The notes below the pieces were generated by a model. It was not told where the DNA came from and did not search any database. It worked only from the letters and a program-made list of their open reading frames with translations. The translations under genes were made by a program, and so were the position numbers. From [Phialemoniopsis] sp. UDSM-2020 (Eukaryota > Ascomycota > Sordariomycetes > Thyridiales > Thyridiaceae), in assembly GCA_018873225.1 (NCBI GenBank), contig JAEILZ010000001.1, forward strand, positions 186,001 to 250,000: 64,000 nucleotides of DNA, read 5' to 3'. Shown in pieces: positions 11,507 through 21,073 of the stretch. Numbering within the stretch: position 1 is the stretch's first letter; every line of letters starts with the position of its first letter.

Positions 11507-12083
11507 GGCTCCGATGGCACGCGGAGCTTTGTCAGTTGCAAGCGGGGTACGTTTCCGCTTCGTGCGCCCTTTAGCAATCACATCCCCAAAAGCAACACAG
11601 AAGAGCAATAGCGGAGGCGCGGAGGAGCAGATGATGCATCAATGAGGTGAAATGATTTTCTCGTATCTGGTATGAGCGTACTGGAGTCGGCGGTGGGTGG
11701 CGAGCGGCGCAAAGGATTGGCCGAGCTTTGTCAATCTCATGACATAATCCCGCACCAACTCGGACCAGCTCGCACCAAACCCACTTAAAACCCTTGTTGT
11801 TAGTCCCAGAAGGGGGAATTCTGGATTACGGAGATTGTCCACTCGGACCGAGAAACGTCTTCCGGAACGGAGATCTGCGACTCGGGCCAATTCGTAATGA
11901 ACTGGCTGGTTTGAGGAGAGATAACCTGCAAAGCAATGTTTGGCACATATAAGAGAAGTGGTCTGCCCAGATCGAGTCTATTCAAACGGACAGTTTCATA
12001 GCACACCGCCCAGCAAGTAGCGAGCAAGTTGCACATCAAATCAGTTACACTCATCACCACAAACCAATTTTACATTCCTGACA
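11507..12083. promoter_or_regulatory. divergent promoter, Zn2Cys6 factor / peroxiredoxin-like gene, with CTCGGNCC repeats
   Basis: This 577-bp region lies between divergent starts. CTCGGACCAG occurs at 11759-11768, the palindrome CTCGGACCGAG at 11842-11852 and CTCGGGCCAA at 11881-11890. CGG half-sites facing each other with a 1-nt spacer are a classical form of Zn2Cys6 target, so autoregulation or control of the peroxiredoxin gene is plausible. Confidence 0.5.
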
Positions 12084-12794
12084 ATGAGCGGATTTTCAGC
12101 CGAGTTACAGCAAACCCTTGCTGGTTTCAACCAGAATGCCCCCGACGATGTCAAGGGCCCCATCAACGCGGCTCGAGAGGAGTTCCAGACAACCTTCAAC
12201 CGAGGGGGCGCTATCCACGAAGGAGACACTCTTCCGGAATTCAGACTGCAGAATGCTCTAGGCGAGGAAGTGTCCAGCAAAGAACTTCTCAAGAATGGTC
12301 CTCTTCTGTTCGTATCTCCACCAAGTCCTCTTGCCTCACTCACAATATCTGACCAATACCCCTCCAGGATCACCTTCTATCGCGGAACGTGGTGCCCCTT
12401 CTGCAACATCTCACTCAACCACCTGCAAAAGCACCTTGCTGAGTTCCAGTCCAAAGGCGTGACCCTGGTTGCCATCTCCCCAGAGCTGCCGGACACCTCC
12501 CTCTCCGAGTCAGAGAAGCGCGGACTCAAGTTCCCCGTGCTTACCGACGCCGGCAACGCCCTTGCCCACAAGCTCGGCATCGTCTGGAAGCAACCCGACT
12601 CCCTCAAACCTGCCTACGCCAAATTCGGTCATGATCTCAAGAAGCGCAACGGCGATGATTCGTGGGAGGTTCCCGTGCCCGCTACCCTGCTGGTTGATGG
12701 GAAGGGAGTCGTCAGGAACGCTTACATTGAGCCCAACTACACCAAGAGACTGGACCCGGAGGTTGCTCTTGAGTGGGTCAACAAGCTGAACTAG
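12084..12794 (+). CDS. AhpC/TSA (peroxiredoxin-like) thioredoxin-fold protein
   Basis: Two exons, 12084-12307 and 12368-12794, give 216 residues. The intron uses the unusual donor GTTCGT. The more canonical GTATCT four bases later would break the frame, while GTTCGT yields GPLLITFYRGTWCPFC. The core motif carries C84-P-F-C87, a CxxC redox pair in place of the single peroxidatic Cys of typical peroxiredoxins. TLPEF and VAISPELP, usual in this family, are also present. No signal peptide is visible, so it is probably cytosolic. The expected role is reduction of peroxides or disulfides with thiol donors. Divergence from a Zn2Cys6 regulator suggests induced expression. Confidence 0.88.
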   Translation: MSGFSAELQQTLAGFNQNAPDDVKGPINAAREEFQTTFNRGGAIHEGDTLPEFRLQNALGEEVSSKELLKNGPLLFVSPPSPLASLTISDQYPSRITFYRGTWCPFCNISLNHLQKHLAEFQSKGVTLVAISPELPDTSLSESEKRGLKFPVLTDAGNALAHKLGIVWKQPDSLKPAYAKFGHDLKKRNGDDSWEVPVPATLLVDGKGVVRNAYIEPNYTKRLDPEVALEWVNKLN

Positions 12795-13577
12795 CAGCGG
12801 CGATGTTAAAGATTTATAATGATTCAGATGAGCAATACACGAAGTGAAAAATATGCATTGTCTCGGATCTGGTGCTGTGAAATGTAACAAAAGCAACCGG
12901 AAATATGGCCGAGGGATCAGGGATTGCTTGTCCACTTAAGGGTTTCCTCTCGAGCGAGGGTAGCAACTCTAGCTTTGTCAAAAAGGAGGTCGCTTCACCG
13001 TATCAGATTATCAGCTGGCAATAGCCTCAGGTCATCGTCTCTAATGGGCACAGGGGGGCCGGTTTCCGAAAGATCAGTGCCGAACCACGTGGTTCAGCAC
13101 CCGGTGAAGTAAAAGGCTGGATCGGCTGAAATCTCGGCCTCTGATTACTTCTTTAGGGAATCGTTCTTCATGCCGAGATCCAAGTTGTTGCACAGGAGAT
13201 CTGTCCGCCCTGCAGTCTTGAGACCGACATCCGCATGGCGGGTGAGGGTTGGCACTAGCAGGGGTCTTCTCCGCATCTCCACACTCTGCGACTCCCCGAA
13301 CCAGCCCAAGTGGACGCGGGTGCGATCACCGATAGCCTTGTTTTGCACGTCTGGGGTTTCGGGGAGCTGCATGGCTTGCGGTCAAATTCTCGGAACAAGG
13401 CGATCATCTCGGTACCCCGCGATAGCCTGGACTCAGCGGTCCCAGGTTAACACTGCCCTTTCCGGATGTGCGATGATTCTCGTTCCAAACATAAATGAGG
13501 CATGATCTATCGAACATGCCTCCTTTGAAAGCTTCTGTTCAAACACAATTCACTTTGCAAGCAATATTCTGAACGAC
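12795..13577. other. intergenic region upstream of the sugar transporter
   Basis: This 783-bp gap has no recognisable gene. The reading frames here lack family signatures. It holds the peroxiredoxin 3' end and the transporter promoter. I did not find the CGGRRNNNTGCGC motif here. Confidence 0.45.
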
Positions 13578-15564
13578 ATGGGCTCCTCCAAGTTGGGCAG
13601 GCTGGGCTCTAGTGGAAGCCACAACATTCTCAAGACAACTGTAGCCAAGGTACGGCTGGACTGCCCTCTCCAGTCTTTCCTTTGTCTCCTTTCCTTTTCT
13701 TCTCATCTCAATTTCTATGGCATCAACCTGACCGTTCCTCTAGGCATGGTACGCCCTCCTTGTCTTCAACTGTGGTGCAGTGCTTTTCGGCTACGATGTC
13801 GCGATCTTCGGCTCCTTGCAGGTGACGAAGTCCTGGCTTGGCACTTTCGGAACTCCCAATAAGCAAGGCGTCTACTCCATCACAGCAACCCAACAGTCCC
13901 TCCTAAACTCTATTCCCTGGCTGGGGAAACTATTCGGGATCTTCATTTCCGAACCGCTCAACGAACGTTTCGGGTACAAGACATCGATGGTTGTTGCGTG
14001 TGGTCTCCAGGCCGGCGGCGTGGTAGTGCAGAGTAAGCTCTGTCATACACGACAACCTTGGTGAAGAGAGATCACTAACGTTGATGACAGTGGCGGGGAG
14101 ACACTGGGGCATCTTCCTCACTGGAAGGACGGTGGTCTACAGTGCCATTGGCTGTAAGTATTTGGGTTGTCTCTCTTCTTGACTATTGCTCACGACGTCC
14201 CAGGCATGGAGAACATTGTCCCGCTCTATGTCGGAGAGATCGTCTATCCACAGTCTCGAGGCTTCTTCATCGCTTGCTACTCTCTCATAATGTCTGCAGC
14301 CCAGATTTGGGCCAACGGCTCTATACAAGGAATATCGCACTACACGACAGAGGTCGGCTGGCTTATTGTGTGCGGGATGCAATTGATTCCTGTCCTATTC
14401 ATTCTTTCTGGGGTGAGCTTCTTGGAAGACCTTCGTAATTCTCCCCCTTCCAATGCTGACATTCCCTCTACATAGATCAAGTGGTGTCCAAGTTCACCTC
14501 GATGGCTTCTACAGAAAGGCCGCCACGACGAAGCCCTCCATGCACTAGCGAGTCTTCGAACACGAGAGGACAATCAATCAGGATGGGTGGACTTGGAGAT
14601 CCGCGGCATACAAGAAGCAATTGAGGCAGAGAAGATGACAGTCAAGAACAGTTGGTTGGATCTATTCAAGGGGACCAACTTCCGGCGTACACGAGTAAGA
14701 TATTGTCACTCATCGAACCGCAAGGGGGTAGGAACTAATTTCTCTGGACATCTCAGATCGCCGTACTTTCGTTCATAGCAAACCAGTGGACTGGCAATCA
14801 GTTCGTGGGGTCGTATGCTCCAACCCTCTACGTGATGCTCGGCCTCCAAGATCAAGCTTTCCTATACACCCTGATCAAGTCCATCGTTTCGCTGGTCGCA
14901 GTATTCTGCGTAATGCTTTTAGTAGACAAGATGGGAAGGAGATTTTGCATCATCTCTGGTTGCTTCATGCAATGCGTCTTTCTCTACCTGTTGGCCGGAA
15001 TGGGGATGGCTGCTAATCCGAGTAAAGCTGAGCTCAACACTATGGTTGCGGCAATTCAGCTCTTCACTTTCTTCTGCCGCTTCTCCGTCAATGCGCTTGC
15101 GTTTCTCATCCCGACCGAGGTGTCTTGCTTGACACTCCGAAAAAAGAGTGAGTTTTCCTGGCTTGTTTGGTCGCCAAATGAACTTACGTTAACAACATTC
15201 TCTAGCTATGGCTTTGGGCTGTGTGGTGGATGTCGTCGCCGCTTTCATCGTCACCTTTGTGACACCCTATCTGATTGGCAAACAGTATGCCAACCTGTCA
15301 TCAAAGGTCGGCTTCATCTTCGGGGGGTTCACAACGTTGTACATGATATGGGCGATCTTTTGCCTTCCAGAGTTGAAGAATCGGTCGCTCGAAGAGGTCG
15401 ACGAGCTCTTCAACAGCAAGCTCTGGGCCTGGCAGTTCTCCGGATACAAGACCAAGAGCCTGGCTGGCATGGTTTCCCAACATCAAGATGGCAATTTAGC
15501 AAGTAAGGCCCAGCAAGAGGAAGCTGAAATGGTTCAATCGGAGCAGGTTGAGGGCAGTCATTAA
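13578..15564 (+). CDS. MFS sugar transporter
   Basis: Seven exons (13578-13649, 13744-14032, 14091-14153, 14204-14412, 14476-14694, 14757-15147, 15206-15564) give 533 residues. Hallmarks of the hexose/lactose permease family are LFGYDVAIFGSL in the first helix, GCMENIVPLYVGEIVYPQSRG after helix 4 (the PESPR-region equivalent), DKMGRRFCIISG (the internal GR[RK] motif) and LPELKNRSLEEVDELF at the end of helix 12 (PETKG-like). Twelve hydrophobic segments fit across the exons. It should act as a proton/sugar symporter or facilitator in the plasma membrane; the substrate cannot be read. A 63-bp exon (14091-14153) and all phases join without stops. No link to the neighbours is evident. Confidence 0.92.
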
Positions 15565-15753
15565 AGCACCCCCTTTTATGGGGCTCTATCTATGGTTGAT
15601 CGCAGTCTATGGGTCAGATTATGGGGAAAAGGAAGAAGATGACTCGCAACAGGAACGAGATAAAATGCTCTAACACCTCAACTTCACCACCAGGCTCTGT
15701 TTGTTATCTATAATACAGTGGGAGGATTCGAAAGATGAGTTCTCGTACAAAAG

Positions 15754-16851
15754 CTAGTTCATCTGCGTGCATTCCAAACACATGTCAGCAATTCCCTCTT
15801 TGCGCTGGTACCTGGCAAGAGCCTCGAGCATCGCATTTTCCTCGAATACATCAAGTTGCTCCAAATCAAACTGCGCCTGTGTGACGTCAGTAGCGGCCAA
15901 GTGTCCACAGGAAGGGTGTGAAAGAGAAGCCCTACACATCGGGCACATGTAGTTGTCCGGAACACTGTCGAGCCACTCCTCCATGCAATCTATGCCCACG
16001 AAATGGCCACAGTGCAAGACGTAAGCGTCTTCCAGGCTTGGACGCGAGCCCACGCCTCTAGAGACACCGAAGACGTCGAGTCCCTTGATGCAGATAGGAC
16101 AGTTGACGACAAAGTTGCGATCGTCAGCCCAAGCTTCGAGGTAATCCGGCCAGTAGTTGATCTCTTCGGGCATCTCGCCCTCCTGACGGGGCTCTTCGTG
16201 CTCGTCAGCCTCAGGTCCGTCTTGACCGAAGATGGACTCCCGGTTGTCCGGAGCTTCGAATAGTTCTCCGGGCCTCAGCTGCTGACCATACAGGGCTCGG
16301 GTGGCTCCCTCCCTGATTACCCTCAGTATATCGTCAAGTTCGTCATGGTCATGGGCGCTTCTCAGTCGCTGCCTCAACGACTCACCCATCACCTGCATAT
16401 CATACAGAGCGTCCCCCAGTCGGTCGGCCTCTCGTCGTGTAAGGTCCACGTACGCAGGAAATACCTCGAAGTTTGTTCGGGCATGGTCAAGATTGGGCTC
16501 GAGTGCGGTATTGTTCTCAGGAGCACTGGGCTGTTGTGGTGGAGGCCGGGAGTTCGCTCCGTTGGCCAACGAGATGCGTCCGATTTGGGTGAACGGGGGA
16601 GTTTGGTACCATCGATCAGCAGAGACTGGAAATCTGCCAGGTACGGCGCCAAGGGGAAAGTCGCCCCGGACGGAGGGGAGGAGTGTAGATTCTACCACCA
16701 AAGGTGGAGGTACAGGTCGCGTGACTTGCTGCGTATTGCGCGCATTGGCTGGGCCTGTCGACAATTCAGCCGGAGGGTGCAGCACTCGGGTGCGCGCTCC
16801 CGCAACTTGGTGGACGCTCATCGGGGTAAAGTAAGGTTCGGGAGTATCCAT
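15754..16851 (-). CDS. RING-finger protein, copy 1 (C-terminal RING plus terminal CxxC)
   Basis: A single exon of 365 residues from ATG 16851. The frame continues upstream without ATG to about 16968, so an extra 5' exon is possible. The first 200 residues are Pro/Ser-rich and probably disordered. Residues 251-306 form a RING-like cluster: CPIC, then HCGHFVGIDC, then CPMC. The fifth zinc ligand of a canonical C3HC4 RING (normally His or Cys, three residues after the His) is Gly. After the RING come HPSCGH and, at the very C-terminus, CLEC. The WPD..CPIC, CGHxVGxxC and terminal CxxC pattern recurs in the gene at 31021, so the two are paralogues. Expected role: E3 ubiquitin ligase; substrate unknown. 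Confidence 0.82.
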   Translation of the reverse strand: MDTPEPYFTPMSVHQVAGARTRVLHPPAELSTGPANARNTQQVTRPVPPPLVVESTLLPSVRGDFPLGAVPGRFPVSADRWYQTPPFTQIGRISLANGANSRPPPQQPSAPENNTALEPNLDHARTNFEVFPAYVDLTRREADRLGDALYDMQVMGESLRQRLRSAHDHDELDDILRVIREGATRALYGQQLRPGELFEAPDNRESIFGQDGPEADEHEEPRQEGEMPEEINYWPDYLEAWADDRNFVVNCPICIKGLDVFGVSRGVGSRPSLEDAYVLHCGHFVGIDCMEEWLDSVPDNYMCPMCRASLSHPSCGHLAATDVTQAQFDLEQLDVFEENAMLEALARYQRKEGIADMCLECTQMN

Positions 16852-17900
16852 CACTTCCTCGGGGGCTCCGAGATGCGCGAGGTCGTCAGGGCTTTCTGAA
16901 TAAGAGGTATGTCTTCCAAAGTTGGTTGGTTGTTGAGTTGTTCGAAGGGGATCAGTTGGCAGAAACAAGTTGGATCAAAAGGGCACATCTCGAGACGTAT
17001 AGTGTTGGCTTCAAAGATTGAGATCACCGGCTTCTGTTGATTGCGAGTCACTGAGACCCCAACGGAATAGTTGAGGCTGTAGTGACATTTATACGATCTG
17101 GAAGTGGAAGGTGAATGAGGTTCGGACAAAGCCGTTGTAAGTAGAAACATGCCTGGAAGTGTAAAGCATTGTCTCGAAGTTCGTGGTGAAGCCGAATGAC
17201 AATAAACAAGAGACAAGAGAGAAGTGAATCATGACTACCAACGCCAGAACTAACCAGCGCTTCGAGCTCAGAAGGCTGTTCCGATAGTTGTTGAAAGATA
17301 CCTCGCGAATTCCCTTGCACAACAGTAACCACAATCGAAGTTTAGGCAAAGATTGTTCCCAAAGTGAAGTTCCCTACAAATTCACTGGCAGGACCTAGTA
17401 AGTGCCTTGCGTCCCGAGTACAAAGACAAAGAAGACGCACGGAAACAAAGTCCTTTGTCTCAATCCCGTGACAGCTTTACTATGAACTCTGCGCTTGTTC
17501 CCGTCTACTTGGCGCACAAGAGCTTTGCCTCAGTATTCTGGAGCCTGGCATGTCATCGTGTTGCCACGAGATTTTCAGGAGTTTATCCGCCGGTGTTACT
17601 GATTTACCTTGTATCACTCTATTACCACTTCTGTATTTGGTTGGAGACTCAAGTAGGCAAGTAGAAGTTCCTTCTCAGGCAAAAGGTCTACCCAGTTTCA
17701 GCAACGTTCTATGGCGCGTCTACAGTTGTTCCACTACATATGCTGCGTTCCCAGCTATAAAAACTTTTTAGTCACGGTGACGGTGAGTGTTGGTGCGGTC
17801 CTCACGATCGTGTCAAAGGAGGAAGAATTCCACTTGAACAAAGATAGGCTTCCACAACTTGTTTTAATTCACCCACGAGAGACTGGTCTACTCTTGACAT
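16852..17900. other. 1-kb intergenic region at the left border of the catabolic cluster
   Basis: No gene is recognised. The region is AT-richer than its surroundings, and open frames of up to about 120 codons lack domains or codon bias. It contains the RING gene promoter and the 3' end of the SDR gene. Confidence 0.45.
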
Positions 17901-18897
17901 TTATACGGTAAGCACACCTCCATCAATGACGATATCCTGGCCAGTGATGTAAGAACTGGCAGGTGACAGTAGAAATGCTGCCAACCCTTTGATCTCTGCA
18001 CGATCGGCAAAACGCTTCATGGGAATGAACTTCTCATGGGCCCCAAAGAACTTTTCAATATCTTCACCGGCCGTGCCTGCGGTAGTGAAGAAGCCGGGGC
18101 TGATGGCGTTGATCCTGATGTTTCTCTCCGCGTACTCAGCCGCCACGGACCTCGTGAAGGCGCTGACAGCACCTTTGGTTGCAGAGTAGACGCAGTTCTT
18201 CCGGCCGGGAACTTGAATGTGAGCTGAGATGGAAGCAATGTTCACGATCGAACCGCCCTCTCCATGCTCCAACATCCTGCGGATGGCGAACTGCGAGTTG
18301 GTAATGGTTCCGATAACCTTCAAGCCGTCAGCACACTGATTACTCCCGACTTTAGACCTTAGGGAAGCAACATACATTGATGGCCATAACATTTTCAACA
18401 CCCTGTAGGTCAAAATCGACAAAGTCTCCCCGATGGGCAATGCCCGCATTATTGATCAGGCAGTGTACCTTGTCAAAATCCTTGTCGATAGCATCCCAAG
18501 CAGACTTGACGGCTTCGTAATCTTTGATGTCCACTCTGACACGATAGTGAGCGATATGAAAGAGACTTGAACTTTCCAGTATGAGACTTACTGGTAATAT
18601 TTCCATTTGATTTTCAGCTCATCAAGCAAGGCCAGGTCATCCGATGGCTCCTCCAGCACATCCAGGATCGCAAGGTTCGCGCCTAATTCGGCGCATGCAC
18701 GCCCCATAGCCTGTCCGAGACCTCGTGCACCACCTGCAAAGCATGTGGTCAGCTCTGGGTAGGCTTGACAAAGATGTTGTCCCAAATCACTACGTACCTG
18801 TGACGACGACTGTCTTGCCCTTGAGCGACAGCTGCTCTACTACAGTTGTCCTCCGGTATACATCATTGTATGGGTCGTAGCGTTCTTCGAGAACCAT
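17901..18897 (-). CDS. short-chain dehydrogenase/reductase (SDR 1 of cluster)
   Basis: Four exons (18897-18798, 18733-18592, 18535-18376, 18317-17901) give 272 residues. A Rossmann cofactor motif TGGARGLG (33-40) is followed by NNAG (CLINNAGIA), the catalytic Ser in ASIS near 163, and Y178-S-A-T-K182. INAISPGFF and the C-terminal SSYITGQDIVIDGG strand are typical of classical SDRs, which use NAD(P)H to oxidise or reduce alcohol/carbonyl groups. The first 25 residues precede the usual SDR start. Three copies of the cluster motif CGGRRNNNTGCGC lie 240-360 bp upstream (19138, 19160, 19246), the highest number of any promoter in the cluster. All introns are 56-64 bp. Confidence 0.93.
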
Positions 18898-19137
18898 CTT
18901 CAGCTATCTTCCGACTTCTGAGCGTTTATTTAAGAGGAGACAGAGAATTAGTGAGCTGGGATCAGTCCAAGGTGGAGGGTTAAATGGTTTGTAGATCTCG
19001 TGACAGCATTTACATCAGCGTCGGTAGACAATCAAGAATCCCTAAAAGATCTTATACATCTAATAAAGCCCGCCAGAGAAGCATGCTAACATTGCGAACA
19101 TTTGTCACTCCGAGGCAAACCGTCCGTAGTCGCATCT

Positions 19138-19150
19138 CGGGAATCTGCGC
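19138..19150 (+). promoter_or_regulatory. cluster motif, site 1 (CGGGAATCTGCGC)
   Basis: Exact match to CGGRRNNNTGCGC, 241 bp upstream of the SDR 1 start and only 9 bp from the next copy. Confidence 0.7.
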
Positions 19151-19159
19151 TCCCCACTC

Positions 19160-19172
19160 CGGAATTTTGCGC
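19160..19172 (+). promoter_or_regulatory. cluster motif, site 2 (CGGAATTTTGCGC)
   Basis: Exact match in the SDR 1 promoter, in direct orientation with site 1; the motif starts are 22 bp apart, about two helical turns. Confidence 0.7.
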
Positions 19173-19245
19173 CTCTCCGCTAAAAGCCCAGGTTGTGGAT
19201 CTCAGGGGCACATGACACTACCAGACAAGGGGCAAGGAATGATCA

Positions 19246-19258
19246 GCGCAAAACCCCG
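19246..19258 (-). promoter_or_regulatory. cluster motif, site 3 (CGGGGTTTTGCGC on the minus strand)
   Basis: Exact match in inverted orientation in the SDR 1 promoter, about 350 bp upstream of its start. Confidence 0.65.
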
Positions 19259-19596
19259 AGTTCCACGTCCCGAGCTACGGCAATGTGATATGCCTGTGAG
19301 CATTGCGGCTAGCCTGTGATTTGCACTGGGTGAGTGCTGACAGAGAATCGCTTCAAGTCCTGAGGATGGGGCCTGGTAGGAGAAGCAAGTCCATTACGCG
19401 AAGATCACGACTGCGCAGTATGCCTGGAAATACGCATAATGACACTGATCCAGCCTTCGAGCTCGAGGGACAGGTTTGCAAATACGTGTGTAGATATCAG
19501 ATAGTCTAGAATAAGCATACCCTGTTATGCTGGCCAGTCATGTCGGGAAGTCCTCCTGCAACCGCCGTACGATTCGTGCCGACCCCATAGACACAT

Positions 19597-20649
19597 TCAG
19601 TGTACGTTGCTTGACAGATTGATTGCCCTCACTGGCGGATTCAAGTCAGGACGCCCAACAGAAACTTCTGCCCTGACGTTCTTCAAGTCAATGACGATAG
19701 TGGCCAATGTAGAGATCCTCTCCAAGGGTTGGACATTCGGAGGAGATGACCTCGAAATTGAATTATGTCCATCATTTCGATCGCACAGCCGACTTCGTAT
19801 GCTTTGAAATGAAGGTTTCGTGTCTTTCGAGAGTTCTTGAATGCGTTCGAGTCGAGTGAATGAGTTGGCGGCGGGATGATCGACCAGTTGAGTCTTTGCC
19901 TGCGCCGAATAGAGGTGGTTGGTGTGGAAGACGGATCCGGTCTCGTCGAGGTCTATGTCGAAATTGCCTTTGGGGCTGACCTCAATGGTCTTGCAGAGAC
20001 CGGACTGGTCGGCGAGGAGGAAATTGGCGGTCGATGCAACACCCGCGTCATCCAGGAGAAGGCGTGCCTGAGTGAAAGACTCGCATGCCAGAACCTCTCG
20101 TAGCGCAATGTGAATGGGTAGCTTTTCAAACGAGCACGCACCGCAGCGGATGGCATTGAGACAGACTCCAAGCCCACGGTCATTGAAGCCGTACTTTCCG
20201 ACTAAGCCCGCCTCCGCGACGATGTAAATGGCCGGCGAGTCGTTGGGGTGAATTTCCAACCCAACAACCGCTCCGCTTTGACTGTCCTTCCAGTCCCAGT
20301 TCTGAGCGATGAAGGTCTCGTCTCCATTCACTTGGCCGAGGGAGGTGCAGCCGTCCGTGTAGTTGGTCAACGCAATCTCACTGCGTGTGTTAAGGGCGAG
20401 AATCTCTTCGAACCGAACTCCGGAGGCTTGAGCAATGGCCTCCATCTCATCGACTAGGTGTGAACATCTCTGACGCAAGACTGGGAGCCATTGAAGTGCT
20501 GTCTCGCAGGACTCCTGCCATGTATTGCCGGTAGTCTGTCGGAAGAGTTCGGTGTAAGACGAAATAGAATGCAGAATCTCGTCGCGAGCTTCGGTGCCGT
20601 GTTGTGTACCGATCTCTCGCGGAGTTCCTTTGCAGATGATGTGCTTCAT
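19597..20649 (-). CDS. C45-family Ntn hydrolase, acyl-CoA:6-APA acyltransferase-like
   Basis: An intronless gene of 350 residues from ATG 20649. KGTPREIGTQHG near the N-terminus and DGCTSLG at 99-105 are diagnostic of the peptidase C45/acyltransferase family. These enzymes cleave themselves before the Cys (here G100/C101), and the freed Cys is the N-terminal nucleophile. FIAQNWDW and LGVCLNAIRCG are further family segments, and the length is close to the penicillin acyltransferase (about 357). The C-terminus is SNVH, not the peroxisomal ARL-type signal of PenDE, so a cytosolic enzyme is more likely. No isopenicillin synthase or NRPS lies nearby, so penicillin synthesis is not implied; hydrolysis or transfer of an amide-linked acyl group is. 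One cluster-motif site is 128 bp upstream. The amidohydrolase at 29406 may act on the same substrate class. Confidence 0.9.
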   Translation of the reverse strand: MKHIICKGTPREIGTQHGTEARDEILHSISSYTELFRQTTGNTWQESCETALQWLPVLRQRCSHLVDEMEAIAQASGVRFEEILALNTRSEIALTNYTDGCTSLGQVNGDETFIAQNWDWKDSQSGAVVGLEIHPNDSPAIYIVAEAGLVGKYGFNDRGLGVCLNAIRCGACSFEKLPIHIALREVLACESFTQARLLLDDAGVASTANFLLADQSGLCKTIEVSPKGNFDIDLDETGSVFHTNHLYSAQAKTQLVDHPAANSFTRLERIQELSKDTKPSFQSIRSRLCDRNDGHNSISRSSPPNVQPLERISTLATIVIDLKNVRAEVSVGRPDLNPPVRAINLSSNVH

Positions 20650-21073
20650 GACTAAGTAGCTTGAGTGAATATACGTCTACCAAGAGGGTGAGTGATTCAG
20701 AACGTGGACACAAGCAAGATTTTATGCAGTAGTCACCCAGTTATATCTGTGGTCGAGCTCAGGCTGGACCATCGTTCGGGAAAATGCGCGGATCCACTCC
20801 GAGAGTCGCGGAGAAGTCACAGAAGATCATATCCAGCATGAACAGGCTGTGCAATGCATTTGACTATGGCTTTCTATACAACACATGGCGTGTGTTCTAA
20901 CATGGCATACATGTAAACTCTTCTAGCATCATCTTGCACTGAAGGCTACCCAACCACTTCTCACTAACCCTGCTGACTTCAAACCCGCCATCTAAGAGCT
21001 ACGGGAGGCCTCGGTTGATCTGTCACGAGGAATGGCCCCCTTCCTCATCTCATGATATCAGACGACTGCTTGC
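20650..21073. promoter_or_regulatory. promoter of the C45 hydrolase
   Basis: This 424-bp region holds one exact cluster motif (20777) and, 8 bp further on, an inverted repeat CTCCG-N7-CGGAG (20797-20813). The distal part is the 3' end of the permease gene. Confidence 0.6.
20777..20789 (+). promoter_or_regulatory. cluster motif, site 4 (CGGGAAAATGCGC)
   Basis: Exact match to CGGRRNNNTGCGC, 128 bp upstream of the C45 hydrolase start. The centre is AAA where most other copies have TTT or mixed bases, showing that the central triplet is free. Confidence 0.7.

Larger units (their letters stand above)
18898..19596. promoter_or_regulatory. promoter region of SDR 1 with three cluster-motif copies
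   Basis: This 699-bp region lies between SDR 1 and the 3' end of the C45 hydrolase. No gene is recognised. It contains three exact CGGRRNNNTGCGC sites, listed separately. Confidence 0.6.

Noticed and set aside
16852..16968. Upstream extension of RING copy 1
   Set aside because: The frame stays open but has no ATG, and no upstream exon could be joined convincingly.
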